A DNA stretch of 35,842 bases from Pseudomonas eutrophicaquae (GCF_023544715.1 NZ_JAMJEZ010000023.1:1-35842), one strand, 5' to 3'; positions 23,547 through 34,169 are shown, numbered from the stretch's first letter. Notes: generated by a model not told the origin, from the letters alone. Translations and numbers: made by a program.

Positions 23547-24188
23547 TCAGCGGGTGCCGAACACCACCATGGTCTTGCCCTTGACGTGCACCAGACCCTG
23601 CTCCTCCAGCGCCTTGAGGACCCGCCCGACCATCTCCCGCGAGCAGCCGACGATGCGGCCGATTTCCTGACGGGTGATCTTGATCTGCATGCCATCGGGG
23701 TGGGTCATGGCATCGGGCTGCTTGCACAGCTCAAGGAGGGTGCGCGCCACCCGGCCGGTGACGTCGAGGAAGGCCAGATCGCCGACCTTGCGGGTGGTCT
23801 GGCGCAAGCGCTCGGACATCTGCCCGGCCAGGGTGTAGAGGATCTCCGGATCCTGCTCGACCAGCTCACGGAACTTGGCGTAGGTGATTTCCGCGACTTC
23901 GCATTCACTCTTGGCGCGTACCCAGGCGCTGCGTGCCGCGCCGCTGTCCTGGCCGAACAGGCCCATTTCACCGAAGAAATCGCCGGGGTTGAGGTAGGAG
24001 ATGATCATCTCGCGGCCATCATCATCCTCGATCAGGATGGTGACCGAGCCCTTGATGATGAAGAACAGACTCTCGCAGCGATCGCCGGCGTAGATGATGG
24101 TGGTCTTGGCGGCAAAGCGGCGGCGGTGGCAGTGCGCCATCAGCTTGTCGAGATGCCTGATCCTGGCGGTGTGGGTGATCGCAACCAT
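23547..24188 (-). CDS. vfr: cAMP-activated global regulator Vfr (CRP family)
   Basis: CRP-family transcription factor that in P. aeruginosa controls quorum sensing, type III secretion, twitching and exotoxin A. The 213-aa protein from the ATG at 24188 ([24 protein letters not shown]) is near-identical in layout to P. aeruginosa Vfr (214 aa). The cAMP pocket shows FFGEMGLF with G73 and E74, then R86 and S87 in RSAWVRAK, and the C-helix has [12 protein letters not shown]. The helix-turn-helix [26 protein letters not shown] lies near 171-196. The loop between GLF and RSAW is one residue shorter than in P. aeruginosa. The frame is open further upstream without family similarity. Confidence 0.96.
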   Translation of the reverse strand: MVAITHTARIRHLDKLMAHCHRRRFAAKTTIIYAGDRCESLFFIIKGSVTILIEDDDGREMIISYLNPGDFFGEMGLFGQDSGAARSAWVRAKSECEVAEITYAKFRELVEQDPEILYTLAGQMSERLRQTTRKVGDLAFLDVTGRVARTLLELCKQPDAMTHPDGMQIKITRQEIGRIVGCSREMVGRVLKALEEQGLVHVKGKTMVVFGTR

Positions 24189-24390
24189 TGCGGGTCCTGA
24201 AAAGTGAGAGCGCTTACGGCAGATACGACAGGGTGACAGCCGTCTCCCTGACCTTTCCAAGCTTAACAGAGAGCCTCCCGGCGCAAGCAGCCTGAATGCG
24301 TGGTGCAGTTCTCAGAGTGCAGCCGGGGGAGCGCTGCGTTGTGCTGTGGTAAGCTGCGCCGGTTTTTTATGCGAGTACGGAGTCTGTTGG

Positions 24391-24816
24391 ATGAAAGCGC
24401 GTATCCAGTGGGCCGGCGAGGCCATGTTCCTTGGCGAGTCGGGCAGTGGCCATGTGGTGGTGATGGACGGTCCGCCCGAGCATGGTGGCCGCAATCTCGG
24501 GGTTCGGCCGATGGAGATGCTGCTGCTGGGCCTGGGTGGCTGCAGCAGTTTTGATGTGGTGAGCATCCTCAAAAAGTCGCGTCAGGCGGTGGAGAGCTGC
24601 GAGGCCTTCCTCGAGGCGGAACGCGCCGACAGTGAACCCAAGGTATTCACCCGCATCGACATGCGCTTCGTGGTCAAGGGTCGTGGTCTCAAGGAGGCGC
24701 AGGTCAAGCGGGCGGTCGAGCTGTCGGCGGAGAAGTACTGCTCTGCCTCGATCATGCTCGAGCGCGCCGGGGTGGTGCTGACTCACAGCTACGAAATCGT
24801 CGAACTGGGTGCCTGA
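24391..24816 (+). CDS. OsmC family protein
   Basis: A 141-aa OsmC/Ohr-fold protein. The two conserved cysteines are visible in LLLGLGGCSSFDVVSILKK and AEKYCSASIMLERAGVV, the peroxidatic pair that gives thiol-dependent hydroperoxide reduction in characterised members. It is closer to the YhfA-like branch found beside crp in many gammaproteobacteria than to classical OsmC, and its physiological substrate is unknown. The start MKARIQWAGEAMFL follows GGAG and matches family starts; longer starts lack support. Divergent from vfr and 146 nt upstream of nspC. Confidence 0.85.
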   Translation: MKARIQWAGEAMFLGESGSGHVVVMDGPPEHGGRNLGVRPMEMLLLGLGGCSSFDVVSILKKSRQAVESCEAFLEAERADSEPKVFTRIDMRFVVKGRGLKEAQVKRAVELSAEKYCSASIMLERAGVVLTHSYEIVELGA

Positions 24817-24914
24817 GCGACCTTGGGCACGGTACCGGAGTGACCGGCGCTGCTGATCGGTCGCCGGATTTGCCCGGCGTCCCTCGTATCGACACAATTC
24901 GCCGCCATATTTGG

Positions 24915-24940
24915 CCGGGCAGGTCCCTCGGGCCTGCCGG
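24915..24940 (+). other. Strong hairpin in the nspC leader
   Basis: CCGGGCAGGTCC and GGGCCTGCCGG pair over 11 bp with one bulged G and a CTC loop, ending 22 nt before the nspC ATG. The tract after it (GCGCACTTGCATGGGTTTTC) has only four T, too late for a classical terminator. It could shield translation initiation, end transcripts from the OsmC gene inefficiently, or be part of a larger regulatory leader. Confidence 0.4.
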
Positions 24941-24962
24941 GCGCACTTGCATGGGTTTTCAG

Positions 24963-26060
24963 ATGATCAAAACGCCTTACTACCTCATCGACAAGCAGAA
25001 GCTGCTGGTCAACCTTGAGAAGATCGACTACGTGCGTAAACAGTCGGGTGCCAAGGCCCTGCTGGCGCTCAAGTGCTTCGCCACCTGGTCAGTGTTCGAT
25101 CTGATGCAGCAGTACATGGACGGCACCACCTCCTCGTCGCTCTACGAGCTCAAGCTCGGCCGGCAGAAGTTCGCCGGTGAGACCCATGCCTACAGCGTGG
25201 CCTGGGCCGATGACGAGATCGAGGAGATGCTCGCCAACTCTGACAAGGTGATCTTCAACTCGATCGGTCAGCTTGAGCGTTTTGCCGAGGCGACTGCCGG
25301 CGCCGTGCGCGGGCTGCGGGTCAATCCGCAGGTCAGCAGCTCCGATTATCTCTTGGCCGATCCGGCGCGGCCATTCAGCCGGCTGGGCGAGTGGGATCCG
25401 GCACGCATCGAGGCGGTGATCGATCAGATCTCCGGTTTCATGTTCCACAACAACTGCGAGAACGCGAGCTTCGAGCTGTTCGACCAGATGCTGGATCGTA
25501 TCGAGGAACGCTTTGGCCCTCTGCTCGAGCAGGTGTCGTGGGTCAGCCTCGGTGGCGGGATTCACTTCACCGGCGAGGATTATCCGCTGGATGCCTTCTG
25601 TGCCCGCCTCAAGGCCTTTGCTGAGCGCTATGGCGTGCAGGTCTATCTGGAGCCGGGTGAGGCGGCGATCACCCAAAGCGCGTCGCTGGAAGTCACCGTG
25701 CTGGACACCCTCTACAACGGCAAGCATCTGGCGGTGGTCGACAGCTCTATCGAGGCGCACATGCTCGACTTGCTGATCTATCGCCTCAACGCCAAGATGG
25801 CGCCCTGTCAGGGTGAGTACACCTATATGGTGTGCGGTAAATCCTGCCTGGCCGGGGACATCTTCGGCGAATACCAATTCGATCGTCCGCTGGCCATCGG
25901 CGATCGGCTGTCGTTCATCGACGCAGCGGGTTACACCATGGTCAAGAAAAACTGGTTCAACGGACTCAAGATGCCGGCCATTGCCGTGCGCCAACTCGAT
26001 GGCAGCATCGAGGTGGTTCGCGAGTTTGGTTTCGACGACTACCTGGCCAGTCTTTCCTGA
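24963..26060 (+). CDS. nspC: Carboxy(nor)spermidine decarboxylase NspC
   Basis: PLP-dependent decarboxylase that makes spermidine from carboxyspermidine or norspermidine from carboxynorspermidine. The 365-aa protein has the alanine-racemase-like fold III layout. The likely PLP lysine is K37 in LALKCFA. The Gly-rich WVSLGGGIHFTGEDYP lies at 193-208, with EPGEA at 230-234, and the second active-site loop CGKSCLAGDIFGEY has C295 and D299. The start MIKTPYYLIDKQKL matches the family; an ATG four codons earlier (MGFQM) is possible, and neither has a clear ribosome site. It is followed after 22 nt by the dehydrogenase that supplies its substrate. In P. aeruginosa this slot holds speD. Confidence 0.94.
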   Translation: MIKTPYYLIDKQKLLVNLEKIDYVRKQSGAKALLALKCFATWSVFDLMQQYMDGTTSSSLYELKLGRQKFAGETHAYSVAWADDEIEEMLANSDKVIFNSIGQLERFAEATAGAVRGLRVNPQVSSSDYLLADPARPFSRLGEWDPARIEAVIDQISGFMFHNNCENASFELFDQMLDRIEERFGPLLEQVSWVSLGGGIHFTGEDYPLDAFCARLKAFAERYGVQVYLEPGEAAITQSASLEVTVLDTLYNGKHLAVVDSSIEAHMLDLLIYRLNAKMAPCQGEYTYMVCGKSCLAGDIFGEYQFDRPLAIGDRLSFIDAAGYTMVKKNWFNGLKMPAIAVRQLDGSIEVVREFGFDDYLASLS

Positions 26061-26082
26061 GACTGGCGGCGAGGGAGATAAA

Positions 26083-27321
26083 TTGAAAAGAAACGTTCTG
26101 ATCATCGGTGCTGGAGGTGTGGCCAAGGTCGTGGCCCATAAGTGCGCGCAACACAACGATGAGCTTGGCCAGATAGCGATTGCCTCGCGCAGTATCGCCA
26201 AATGCCAGGCGATCATCGACAGCGTGCAGGCCAAGGGCAGCTTCAAGCAGCCGGCGCAACTCAAGGCCTATGCCCTGAATGCGCTGGATGTCGAGGCAAC
26301 CCAGGCGCTCATTCGTGAAACCGATTCGCAGATCGTCATCAACGTCGGTTCGGCGTTCCTCAACATGTCGGTGCTGCGCGCCTGCATCGAGACCGGGGCA
26401 GCCTACCTTGATACCGCCATCCATGAAGAGCCGGGCAAGATCTGCGAGACACCGCCCTGGTACGCCAACTACGAGTGGAAGCATCTGGCGGAGTGCGAGG
26501 AGCGCGGCATTACCGCGATCCTTGGCGCAGGCTTTGATCCGGGCGTGGTGAATGCCTGGGCGGCGCTGGCCAGTCGCCAGCATTTTGATCGGATCGATTC
26601 GATCGACATCCTCGATGTGAACGCCGGCTCCCACAGCAAGTACTTTGCCACCAACTTCGATCCGGAGATCAACTTCCGTGAGTTCACCGGGCAGGTGTGG
26701 AGCTGGCAGAACGGGCAGTGGACCAGCAACCGCATGTTCGAGGTCAAGCGTACCGATGACCTGCCGGTGGTCGGTGAGCAGAACCTGTACCTGACCGGTC
26801 ACGATGAAGTGCATTCGCTGTCGAAGAATCTGGGCGTGCCGAACGTGCGCTTCTGGATGAGCTTTGGCGATCACTACATCAATGTCTTCACGGTGCTGAA
26901 GAACCTGGGTCTGCTGTCCGAGCAGCCGGTACGCACCGCCGAAGGGCTGGACGTCGTGCCGCTCAAGGTAGTCAAGGCGGTGCTGCCGGATCCGGCCTCG
27001 CTGGCGCCGGGGTATACCGGCAAGACCTGCATCGCTGATCTGGTGCGTGGCGAGAAGGATGGTCGGCCGCGGGAGCTCTTGATCTACAACGTGGCCGACC
27101 ACGAGGAAGCCTACGCCGAGACCGATAGCCAGGGCATCTCCTACACCGCCGGGGTTCCACCGGTGGCGGCGGCGCGCTTGATCGCCCGGGGTGACTGGGA
27201 CAGCCGGCGGATGGTCAACGTCGAGGAGCTGGCGCCGGAGCCGTTCCTGCAGTTGCTGGACCAGATGGGACTGCCGACCCGCATCCGCGATGCAGCGGGG
27301 GATCGTCCCTGGGATCAGTGA
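26083..27321 (+). CDS. Carboxy(nor)spermidine dehydrogenase
   Basis: NADPH-dependent enzyme that condenses L-aspartate 4-semialdehyde with putrescine or 1,3-diaminopropane and reduces the Schiff base to carboxyspermidine or carboxynorspermidine. The 412-aa saccharopine-dehydrogenase-like protein opens KRNVLIIGAGGVAKVVAHK (Rossmann GAGGVA, residues 9-14). It has the family segments INVGSAFLNMSVLRACIETGAAYLDTAIHE (split around residues 86-115) and ILGAGFDPGVVNAWAA, and ends LPTRIRDAAGDRPWDQ. Translation starts at TTG after GGGAG, 22 nt past nspC. The amine substrate cannot be read from sequence. With no diaminobutyrate enzymes nearby, putrescine, hence spermidine, is the simpler guess. Confidence 0.93.
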   Translation: MKRNVLIIGAGGVAKVVAHKCAQHNDELGQIAIASRSIAKCQAIIDSVQAKGSFKQPAQLKAYALNALDVEATQALIRETDSQIVINVGSAFLNMSVLRACIETGAAYLDTAIHEEPGKICETPPWYANYEWKHLAECEERGITAILGAGFDPGVVNAWAALASRQHFDRIDSIDILDVNAGSHSKYFATNFDPEINFREFTGQVWSWQNGQWTSNRMFEVKRTDDLPVVGEQNLYLTGHDEVHSLSKNLGVPNVRFWMSFGDHYINVFTVLKNLGLLSEQPVRTAEGLDVVPLKVVKAVLPDPASLAPGYTGKTCIADLVRGEKDGRPRELLIYNVADHEEAYAETDSQGISYTAGVPPVAAARLIARGDWDSRRMVNVEELAPEPFLQLLDQMGLPTRIRDAAGDRPWDQ

Positions 27322-27350
27322 GGCGCGGCGCGTCGCTATCTGATCCACCA

Positions 27351-27386
27351 ACAAAAAGGGGTGCCCAGTGGGGCACCCCTTTTTGT
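27351..27386. terminator. Bidirectional terminator between the polyamine pair and coq7
   Basis: A perfect 16-bp stem runs from ACAAAAAGGGGTGCCC to GGGCACCCCTTTTTGT with an AGTG loop, giving T-runs on both strands. It serves the convergent dehydrogenase (+) and coq7 (-). Confidence 0.93.
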
Positions 27387-27399
27387 ATGGCGTCGCGCC

Positions 27400-28047
27400 T
27401 CAGAGGCGATAGGTACTGCTGGTCATCACCTTGGCCAGCAGACGCATGCCGAACTTGACCGAGGCCGGGAAGCGCAGGCCGCCGGCCTCCAGTGCATTGC
27501 TGGCATGTTCCAGCTCGTCATGGCGCATTTGCTCGAGAATGGCCCGCGAGCGCAGGTCGCTGCCTGGCAGCTCCTGCAGGTGACTGTCCAGGTGCCGGAC
27601 CACCTGATCTTCCGTCGCCGCGACAAAGCCCAGGCTGACCCGGTCGCTGATCAGCCCAGCGCCTGCGCCGATCCCCAGCGACAGGCCATAGAACAGCGGG
27701 TTGAGCAGGCTGGGGCGTCCGCCCAGTTCACGGATGCGCTGTTCGCACCAAGCCAGATGATCGATCTCCTCATCGGCGGCCTGCTCCATGGACTGGCGGG
27801 TTTCCGGCAGCTTGGCGGTCAGTGCCTGGCCCTGGTACAGCGCCTGGGCGCAGACCTCACCGGTGTGATTGATGCGCATCAGGCCGCAGACGTGACGCCG
27901 CTCGTGCTCGTCCAGTGGCGTATCGAGCAGTGCCTGGGCCGGGGAGGGGCGTGCCGGCTGGCCGCTGAACGGCAGCAGGGTGCGCAGCGCCGCATCGGCC
28001 TGCATCAGCAGGCGATCGGCGGGAGAGTACTGGCGTTGCAGGTTCAT
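27400..28047 (-). CDS. coq7: 2-polyprenyl-3-methyl-6-methoxy-1,4-benzoquinone monooxygenase Coq7
   Basis: Di-iron hydroxylase of ubiquinone synthesis, acting on demethoxyubiquinone; it replaces UbiF in organisms such as Pseudomonas. The 215-aa protein carries the carboxylate-bridged di-iron ligands in [32 protein letters not shown] and [14 protein letters not shown]. The overall helical bundle is four helices, with a hydrophobic Gly-rich segment in the middle ([18 protein letters not shown]) that contacts the membrane. It is last in the minus-strand hemJ-SDR-HIT-coq7 group, 36 nt after the HIT gene. Confidence 0.96.
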   Translation of the reverse strand: MNLQRQYSPADRLLMQADAALRTLLPFSGQPARPSPAQALLDTPLDEHERRHVCGLMRINHTGEVCAQALYQGQALTAKLPETRQSMEQAADEEIDHLAWCEQRIRELGGRPSLLNPLFYGLSLGIGAGAGLISDRVSLGFVAATEDQVVRHLDSHLQELPGSDLRSRAILEQMRHDELEHASNALEAGGLRFPASVKFGMRLLAKVMTSSTYRL

Positions 28048-28083
28048 CGCGATCTCCTTGGTGGCCGGTTCAGGCGTGAAGGC

Positions 28084-28422
28084 TCAGCCCGGTGGCCAGT
28101 GCAGCTGGCGCTGACCGAGCACATGCAGGTGGATGTGATAGACGGTCTGCCCGCCGAGCGCGTTGCAGTTCATCACCACCCGGAAACCCTCCTCGCAGCC
28201 CTGCTCGCGGGCCAGTCGCTGGGCGGTATAGAGGATGTGGCCGAGCAGGGCGCGGTCTTCTTCGCTGGCGTCGTGCAGGGTGGCGATGTGTTTCTTGGGA
28301 ATGACCAGAAAATGCACCGGCGCTTGGGGGGCGATGTCGTGGAAGGCGATCACCTGATCATCTTCGTAGAGCATGCGGGCCGGGATATCACCGTTGACGA
28401 TCTTGCAGAACAGACAGTCCAC
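28084..28422 (-). CDS. HIT family (HINT-type) purine nucleoside phosphoramidase
   Basis: A 112-aa histidine-triad protein beginning MDCLFCKIVNGDIPARMLYEDDQVIAF. The catalytic HIHLHVLG triad (H96, H98, H100) lies near the C-terminus, which ends LHWPPG. HINT-type members hydrolyse AMP-linked phosphoramidates such as adenylyl-lysine. The physiological substrate is unknown. It is placed before coq7 as in P. aeruginosa. Confidence 0.93.
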   Translation of the reverse strand: MDCLFCKIVNGDIPARMLYEDDQVIAFHDIAPQAPVHFLVIPKKHIATLHDASEEDRALLGHILYTAQRLAREQGCEEGFRVVMNCNALGGQTVYHIHLHVLGQRQLHWPPG

Positions 28423-28493
28423 CGGGAGGCTCCTGATTGACGGGATGTGCCCCGATTCTACTGGCCAAGCCGCGCGGCGCCCAGCCCTGCGGC

Positions 28494-29282
28494 TCAGCGC
28501 GACAGCAGGCGGCGATTGAGTTGTCCGGCCAGGCGGCGCACCAGCGCGCGCGGCAGCAGGCGTACCAGCAGACTGGCCAGGCGATTGCGCCAGCCGGGAA
28601 TGATCACGCTCTGGCGCCGCGCAAGGCCGGCGAGCGCCTGCTGGGCGATCTGCTCTGCATTCATCAGCCAGGCGCTGCCTTGCAGGTGGCGGATGTCGAG
28701 CTGCGCGTTATGCCAGAACGAGGTGCGTACCGGGCCCGGGCAGAGGGTAGCGACATGCACCCCGTAGCCGGCCAGCTCGCTGTGCAGCCCTTCGGAAAAG
28801 TGCAGGACAAAGGCCTTGCTGGCGTAGTAGCTGCTCAGCCAGGGCCCTGGCTGGAAGGCGGCCAGCGAGGCGACATTGAGGATCTCGCCATGACCGCGGG
28901 CCGCCATCTGCGCACCCAGGGCATGGCAGAGCCGGGTCAGGGCCAGGATATTCAGCTCCAGCAGCTGGCGCTCGCGGCGCCATTCATGCGCCAGAAACTC
29001 GCCGGCGCAGGCGCTGCCGGCGTTGTTGATCAGCCGCTCGATCCGGTAACCGCATTGCTCGATCTCCAGAAGCAGGCCACTGAGCTGCAGGGGCTCGGTC
29101 AGGTCGCAGACGCGAAACATCACCTCGATCGCAAAGCGCTGGCTCAGCTCGCAGGCGATGCTTTCCAGCGCCGGGCGCTCACGGGCCACCAGGATCAAGG
29201 CCTCGCCCCGGCGCGCCAGCGCCTCGGCCAGCGCCAGGCCGAGGCCACTCGAGGCGCCAGTGATCAGGGTGTAGCTGGACAA
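28494..29282 (-). CDS. SDR family NAD(P)-dependent oxidoreductase
   Basis: A 262-aa classical short-chain dehydrogenase. It has the cofactor motif TGASSGLG (8-15), NNAG (86-89), catalytic S139 in NVASL, and Y152 and K156 in SYYASK. The C-terminal part is hydrophobic and arginine-rich (LASLLVRLLPRALVRRLAGQ), which fits the membrane-associated YqjQ/DltE-like branch. The substrate cannot be deduced. Related genes sit near this position in P. aeruginosa, between hemJ and the HIT gene. Confidence 0.88.
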   Translation of the reverse strand: MSSYTLITGASSGLGLALAEALARRGEALILVARERPALESIACELSQRFAIEVMFRVCDLTEPLQLSGLLLEIEQCGYRIERLINNAGSACAGEFLAHEWRRERQLLELNILALTRLCHALGAQMAARGHGEILNVASLAAFQPGPWLSSYYASKAFVLHFSEGLHSELAGYGVHVATLCPGPVRTSFWHNAQLDIRHLQGSAWLMNAEQIAQQALAGLARRQSVIIPGWRNRLASLLVRLLPRALVRRLAGQLNRRLLSR

Positions 29283-29311
29283 GGCGGGCCCTCCGCAGGC
29301 AGCGCTTATCA

Positions 29312-29346
29312 GGACGGGCGCGCAGTCTACCTGCGCCCCTGTCCTG
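29312..29346. other. Imperfect stem-loop between hemJ and the SDR gene
   Basis: AGGACGGGCGCGCAG (29312-29326) pairs with CTGCGCCCCTGTCCT (29332-29346) over 15 positions with two mismatches and a 5-nt loop. No T-run follows on either strand. It lies 20 nt from the hemJ stop and 30 nt from the SDR start, so it may stabilise an upstream 3' end or be a processing site. Confidence 0.4.
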
Positions 29347-29364
29347 TCGTAACCGTGCGAGGGC

Positions 29365-29793
29365 TCAAAACGGGCGAACGACGACCAGAATGACGATGGC
29401 CAGGAGGAAAATCACCGGCACTTCGTTGAACCAGCGATAGAACACATGCCCGCGATGGTTTTCGCCCCGGGCGAATTTCTTCAGCAGTGCGCCGCACATG
29501 TGGTGATAGCCCACCAGCAGCAGCACCAGGGTCAGCTTGATGTGCAGCCAGATGCCGGTGGCGAACAGCGACGGGTTGATGACCAGCATCCAGATGCCCA
29601 GCGCCAGGGTCGCGATCATCGAGGGGACCATGATGCCGCGATACAGCTTGCGCTCCATCACGCAGAAACGTTCGTGGCTGGGCGCGTCACTGCTCATCGC
29701 GTGATAGACGAACAGGCGCGGCAGGTAGAACAGGCCGGCGAACCAGCAGATGACGGCAATGATGTGCAAGGCCTTGAGCCAGAGGTAGAGCAT
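29365..29793 (-). CDS. hemJ: Protoporphyrinogen IX oxidase HemJ
   Basis: Membrane enzyme oxidising protoporphyrinogen IX to protoporphyrin IX in heme synthesis, in organisms lacking HemG and HemY. The 142-aa protein has four predicted membrane helices: residues 4-30, about 54-74, about 82-104 and about 123-141. It shows the conserved N-terminal LWLKALHIIAVICWFAGLFYLPRLFVYH with a key His at residue 10, and the family segment WLHIKLTLVLLLVGYHHMCG. First gene of a minus-strand group and divergent from argC across about 150 bp. Confidence 0.92.
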   Translation of the reverse strand: MLYLWLKALHIIAVICWFAGLFYLPRLFVYHAMSSDAPSHERFCVMERKLYRGIMVPSMIATLALGIWMLVINPSLFATGIWLHIKLTLVLLLVGYHHMCGALLKKFARGENHRGHVFYRWFNEVPVIFLLAIVILVVVRPF

Positions 29794-29875
29794 CGGAAGA
29801 TCCTTGGGTCAGTGGAGGGAAGGTGCGCATGGCGTGGCGATGGTAGTCGCCCGGGGCGGTGGCGTCATCCGGCGG

Positions 29876-29905
29876 TTGGCCGGCTGCTGGCGGCGGCCTT
29901 ATCAT
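29876..29905 (+). promoter_or_regulatory. Probable argC promoter
   Basis: TTGGCC (29876-29881), 18-nt spacer, TATCAT (29900-29905), 40 nt upstream of the argC ATG. The sequence following the -10 (GCGCGCTTCTTTT) resembles that at tsaD. No clear ArgR box is seen. Confidence 0.45.
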
Positions 29906-29945
29906 GCGCGCTTCTTTTGCACAGATCGCCCGCGGGGGAGAGGAA

Positions 29946-30980
29946 ATGATCAAGGTCGGCATTGTTGGGGGCACGGGGTATACCGGTGTCGAGTTGCTGC
30001 GGTTGCTGGCCCAGCATCCGCAGGCACAGGTCGAGGTGATCACCTCGCGCTCGGAAGAGGGCATGCGGGTGGTTGATATGTACCCCAACCTGCGTAGCCA
30101 CTATGACGCGCTGCGTTTCAGCGTGCCGGATGTCGCGCGTCTTGGCGCCTGTGATGTGGTGTTCTTTGCCACGCCGCACGGCGTGGCACACGCGCTGGCG
30201 GGCGAGCTGTTGGCGACCGGTACCCGGGTGATCGACCTTTCGGCCGATTTCCGTCTGCAGGATGCCGAAGAGTGGGCCAAGTGGTACGGTCAGCCGCACG
30301 GCGCGCCGGATCTGCTGCCGGAAGCGGTCTACGGTCTGCCGGAGGTCAACCGCGAGGCGATTAAAGGGGCGCGCCTGATCGCGGTGCCGGGTTGCTACCC
30401 GACCGCTACCCAGCTGGGGCTGATTCCGCTGCTGGAAGCGGGTCTGGCCGATGCGGGCAGCCTGATCGCCGACTGCAAGTCCGGGGTCAGTGGTGCCGGA
30501 CGCGGTGCCAGTGTCGGTTCGCTGCTCTGTGAGGCGGGTGAGAGCATGAAGGCCTACTCGGTCAAAGGGCATCGCCACCTGCCAGAAATCAGCCAGGGCC
30601 TGCGCCGCGCGGCCGGTGGCGAGGTCGGCCTGACCTTCGTGCCGCATCTGACGCCGATGATCCGCGGCATTCACGCCACCCTGTACGCGCGGGTCGCCGA
30701 TCGCAGCGTTGATCTGCAGGCACTCTTTGAGCAGCGCTATGCCGGCGAGCCGTTCGTCGACGTGATGCCGGCCGGTAGCCATCCGGAGACCCGTAGCGTG
30801 CGTGGTGCCAACGTCTGCCGCATTGCCGTGCATCGTCCGCAAGGCGGGGATCTGGTGGTGGTGCTGTCGGTGATCGACAACCTGGTCAAGGGCGCTTCTG
30901 GCCAGGCGGTGCAGAACATGAACATCCTGTTTGGTCTGGATGAGCGCATGGGGCTGTCGAGCGCAGCCCTGCTGCCTTGA
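29946..30980 (+). CDS. argC: N-acetyl-gamma-glutamyl-phosphate reductase ArgC
   Basis: NADPH-dependent reduction of N-acetylglutamyl-phosphate to the semialdehyde in arginine synthesis. The 344-aa protein from the ATG at 29946 ([21 protein letters not shown]) has the Rossmann GGTGYTG motif, the catalytic-Cys signature [20 protein letters not shown] near residue 150, and the His-containing [24 protein letters not shown] directly upstream is a strong ribosome site, so longer in-frame starts are rejected. Length equals P. aeruginosa ArgC as I recall it. Confidence 0.97.
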   Translation: MIKVGIVGGTGYTGVELLRLLAQHPQAQVEVITSRSEEGMRVVDMYPNLRSHYDALRFSVPDVARLGACDVVFFATPHGVAHALAGELLATGTRVIDLSADFRLQDAEEWAKWYGQPHGAPDLLPEAVYGLPEVNREAIKGARLIAVPGCYPTATQLGLIPLLEAGLADAGSLIADCKSGVSGAGRGASVGSLLCEAGESMKAYSVKGHRHLPEISQGLRRAAGGEVGLTFVPHLTPMIRGIHATLYARVADRSVDLQALFEQRYAGEPFVDVMPAGSHPETRSVRGANVCRIAVHRPQGGDLVVVLSVIDNLVKGASGQAVQNMNILFGLDERMGLSSAALLP

Positions 30981-30986
30981 GCCTTG

Positions 30987-31020
30987 GTGCGCTCCATCGG
31001 TCACGACCGGTGGGGCGCAC
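30987..31020. other. 16-bp stem-loop between argC and erpA
   Basis: The arm at 30987-31002 pairs with the arm at 31005-31020 over 16 bp including three G-U pairs, with almost no loop. It starts 7 nt after the argC stop and is followed by AATAG rather than a T-run. It may end argC transcripts in a Rho-aided way or protect the 3' end. The erpA -35 begins 6 nt after it. Confidence 0.5.
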
Positions 31021-31025
31021 AATAG

Positions 31026-31053
31026 TTGACCGTTTCGCTCGGTTGACGATAAT
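31026..31053 (+). promoter_or_regulatory. Probable erpA promoter
   Basis: TTGACC (31026-31031), 16-nt spacer, GATAAT (31048-31053), placing the transcript start about 40 nt before the erpA ATG. It is a good sigma-70 match. No IscR site could be recognised with confidence. Confidence 0.6.
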
Positions 31054-31100
31054 GCCAAGCCTCTGTGCTGCAATATGGCCGCGCGCCTGGAGTTCCGGAC

Positions 31101-31451
31101 ATGAGTATTGAAACCTTCACCCCGACACCGCTGCTGTTTACCGAGAATGCAGCCAACAAGGTGAAGAGCCTGATCGAAGAAGAGGGCAACGAGCGCCTCA
31201 AGCTGCGCGTGTTCGTCACCGGTGGTGGCTGCTCGGGATTCCAGTATGGCTTCACCTTCGATGACGAGCTGGCCGAAGACGATACGGTCGTCGAGCGCGA
31301 TGGCGTGAGTCTGGTGGTGGACCCGATGAGCTTCCAGTACCTGGTGGGCTCTGAGGTGGATTATCAGGAAGGGCTCGAGGGTTCGCGTTTTGTTATCAAG
31401 AACCCGAATGCCACCACGACCTGTGGCTGCGGGCAGTCATTCTCGATCTGA
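31101..31451 (+). CDS. erpA: Iron-sulfur cluster insertion protein ErpA
   Basis: A-type carrier that delivers Fe-S clusters to apoproteins such as IspG and IspH. The 116-aa protein has the three cluster-ligand cysteines: C44 in [13 protein letters not shown], and C108 and C110 in [11 protein letters not shown]. The start [21 protein letters not shown] fits the family and follows GGAG. A monocistronic unit with its own promoter and terminator. Confidence 0.97.
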   Translation: MSIETFTPTPLLFTENAANKVKSLIEEEGNERLKLRVFVTGGGCSGFQYGFTFDDELAEDDTVVERDGVSLVVDPMSFQYLVGSEVDYQEGLEGSRFVIKNPNATTTCGCGQSFSI

Positions 31452-31468
31452 GCTGGCTGAGCTTCATG

Positions 31469-31502
31469 ACGACAACGCCGCGCTTTCGCGCGGCGTTGTC
31501 GT
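31469..31502. terminator. Terminator between erpA and anmK
   Basis: A perfect 15-bp stem (ACGACAACGCCGCGC / GCGCGGCGTTGTCGT) has a TTTC loop and sits between convergent erpA (+) and anmK (-). The T-tail is short on the plus strand (GTTTCC). Confidence 0.75.
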
Positions 31503-31517
31503 TTCCAGATCCAGCAT

Positions 31518-33990
<2,473 letters not shown>

Positions 33991-34027
33991 GGTGGGCGGG
34001 GTTCTTGAGAGTGCAATAACTGTCTAA

Positions 34028-34033
34028 ATTATA
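34028..34033 (-). promoter_or_regulatory. Probable M23 peptidase-anmK promoter -10 (TATAAT)
   Basis: A consensus TATAAT on the minus strand lies about 38 nt upstream of the peptidase ATG, with GGTTGC (17-nt spacing) or TTGCCT (15-nt spacing) as possible -35. It would drive the peptidase-anmK pair and is divergent from the tyrS promoter. Confidence 0.5.
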
Positions 34034-34104
34034 GTCAAAGTGTCCGCGAGGCAACCCTGGCGGGTGCCTTGGCGTGCCTGTGTGAAACGGCAGTGCCAGG
34101 CGTT

Positions 34105-34132
34105 TTGTAAATTCCGGGCGATCTTGTATCGT
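34105..34132 (+). promoter_or_regulatory. Possible tyrS promoter
   Basis: TTGTAA (34105-34110), 16-nt spacer, TATCGT (34127-34132), 37 nt before the tyrS ATG. No T-box or stem-loop leader is evident; the leader would be only about 30 nt. Confidence 0.4.
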
Positions 34133-34169
34133 TGGTGCCCCCTTGGTTCATGTCGTGATAGGCAGCTTA

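Noticed and set aside
24203-24217. A CRP/Vfr-like imperfect palindrome (GTGAG-AGCG-CTTAC) upstream of vfr
   Set aside because: The half-sites and spacing do not match TGTGA-N6-TCACA, and it lies only about 15 nt from the start codon. Autoregulation cannot be claimed from this.
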